Below are positions 63,188 through 64,000 of a stretch of DNA of 64,000 nt, piece by piece. Within the stretch, counting starts at the first letter, position 1, and every line of letters starts with the position of its first letter. The stretch is from Strobilurus pachycystidiatus (Eukaryota > Basidiomycota > Agaricomycetes > Agaricales > Physalacriaceae). The notes under the pieces are model-generated. The model made no database searches, was not told where the DNA came from, and saw nothing but the letters and a program-made list of their open reading frames with translations. Position numbers and translations under genes: made by a program. Location of the stretch: contig JAHLMK010000010.1 in assembly GCA_019915135.1 (NCBI GenBank), positions 930,001 through 994,000 of the forward strand, in the 5' to 3' direction.

Positions 63188-63470
63188 CCTTTTACGTCTG
63201 CAAAAGGAAAGACCAAAGGATGGCTTTTGCGAGGGAGAAATATGAGAAATTACGCAAGAAAATCATTAAATCTTTCAGCCGACAAAGGCAATCAATTGAT
63301 CCGGAGAAATAGATCCAAATTCATAGCACAAAGGAAGCAAATTGCCGCGCACAAAGGCAACATTTTACCCCGGCAAATGATTGCCTTTTGCCCGGCACAA
63401 AGGCCGAGAGAAAGGAAATCTTTTCCGCTGGCAAAACACTACCTTTTGCCGGGGAAAAATAAAACGCCCG
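63110..63470. repeat. Degenerate GCAAAAGG/CCTTTTGC repeat tract
   Basis: Many copies in both orientations of a core such as TTTGCCGGGGC, CCTTTTGCCCGGC, CAAAAGGAAAG and CACAAAGGCAA, alternating over about 360 bp. This looks like a MITE-like or self-complementary low-complexity repeat at the 5' end of PD3. Confidence 0.65.
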
Positions 63471-64000
63471 GTGAGAGGCTGATGAGTGCCCATCGATCGG
63501 GTTCTCGGCAGCCTCTGTTCGGCCACTCGGCTGCTCATGCTCGCCAGTTGAGCGTGTTCTCAACGACCTCTCAGCGAAAATCGATCGCGCTCTGACTACC
63601 GACAAGTTGTCGATGCTGGCCCGCCAATTGAGAGATTACTCACGGTACTGGAGTCAAAGTTTCACAGACAGAATTTCACGAATATAAACTGAACGTAACG
63701 GCTGATCCAGCCGTTATGAATCAGCGCTCAGTAATTGGGCGTCATCGTCATCTACATGATCTACCGAGTTTTCGCTGTTGTGGCATCATGAGGTGTCATC
63801 ACTGGATGACGGTGATGGAAGGTAAGCGAAATAGACCCAGATCGCCCGGCTTGAGGATTCCCGGATGTTTAGCATCCAAACAGCAGTGTGTAACGTAGAT
63901 AAAATATATTCAAATAGCACTACAGCGTAACTACTACAATCCAGGTACCCAGTCGCGAGCGAAAGGGTGTCTCCAAGCCGCCAAACCGCGCACTCCAGCG
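63471..64000. other. Window end; nothing recognised
   Basis: No supported gene or repeat. Confidence 0.4.

Noticed and set aside
63110..63470. CRISPR-like array of short repeats
   Set aside because: Repeats are degenerate, in both orientations and without regular spacers; the DNA is eukaryotic.

Overview
The window is basidiomycete nuclear DNA, most likely from an Agaricomycete. Genes are cut by many ~50 bp GT-AG introns. Several families typical of mushrooms are present: a DUF6534 membrane protein, a DUF6535 membrane protein, a mushroom-type F-box protein, a CBM19-like secreted protein, DUF6589 and RecQ-like proteins. A decayed GH7 cellobiohydrolase fits a lineage that has lost this enzyme (as brown-rot or mycorrhizal fungi have), but that is only an inference.

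Layout. 0-9 kb: host genes (tail of a Lys/Ala/Glu-rich nuclear protein, DUF6534 protein, ribosomal protein eS26 divergent from a CBM19-like protein, retinol-dehydrogenase-like SDR). 9.36-14.30 kb: a complete hAT-type DNA transposon with perfect 18-bp TIRs and a perfect 8-bp target duplication. Its one gene appears to fuse a Ulp1 (C48) protease to a BED-finger/DUF659 transposase. 15-18.5 kb: DUF6535 gene, F-box gene, GH7 relic. 18.6-23.3 kb: an AAA-ATPase-like gene (AAA1) and a divergent gene (PD1) whose C-terminus has PD-(D/E)XK nuclease signatures. 23.30-43.69 kb: a 20.4 kb LTR retrotransposon inserted in frame in the last exon of PD1. 45.4-46.8 kb: a second AAA-like gene (AAA2). 48.09-54.74 kb: a two-gene TIR element (RecQ-like helicase plus DUF6589 protein) with a perfect 9-bp target duplication. 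55.9-58.5 kb: a PUF-family RNA-binding protein. 59.4-63.2 kb: an AAA relic facing a second, apparently intact PD-(D/E)XK gene (PD3). The 43.7-47.1 and 59.0-63.2 kb blocks are an inverted duplication of the same convergent PD/AAA module.

The most unusual object is the giant retrotransposon. Besides gag, a separate protease ORF and RT/RNaseH/integrase, it carries about 10 kb of extra DNA: three tandem tRNA-like sequences, two plus-strand intron-containing genes for Zn-cluster/coiled-coil proteins, two minus-strand intron-containing genes of unknown function, a strong structured hairpin and a second copy of its polypurine tract. A palindromic TCGA-N2-TCGA motif recurs across LTR, coding and intron sequence, and nearly every cargo intron holds complementary arms built on it. 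The 1831-bp LTRs look identical wherever compared, so insertion was very recent.

Second in interest is the RecQ+DUF6589 element: its TIRs and 9-bp duplication show the pair moves as a unit, making DUF6589 a transposase candidate. All family calls are from reading the translated sequence and memory of the families; no search was run.
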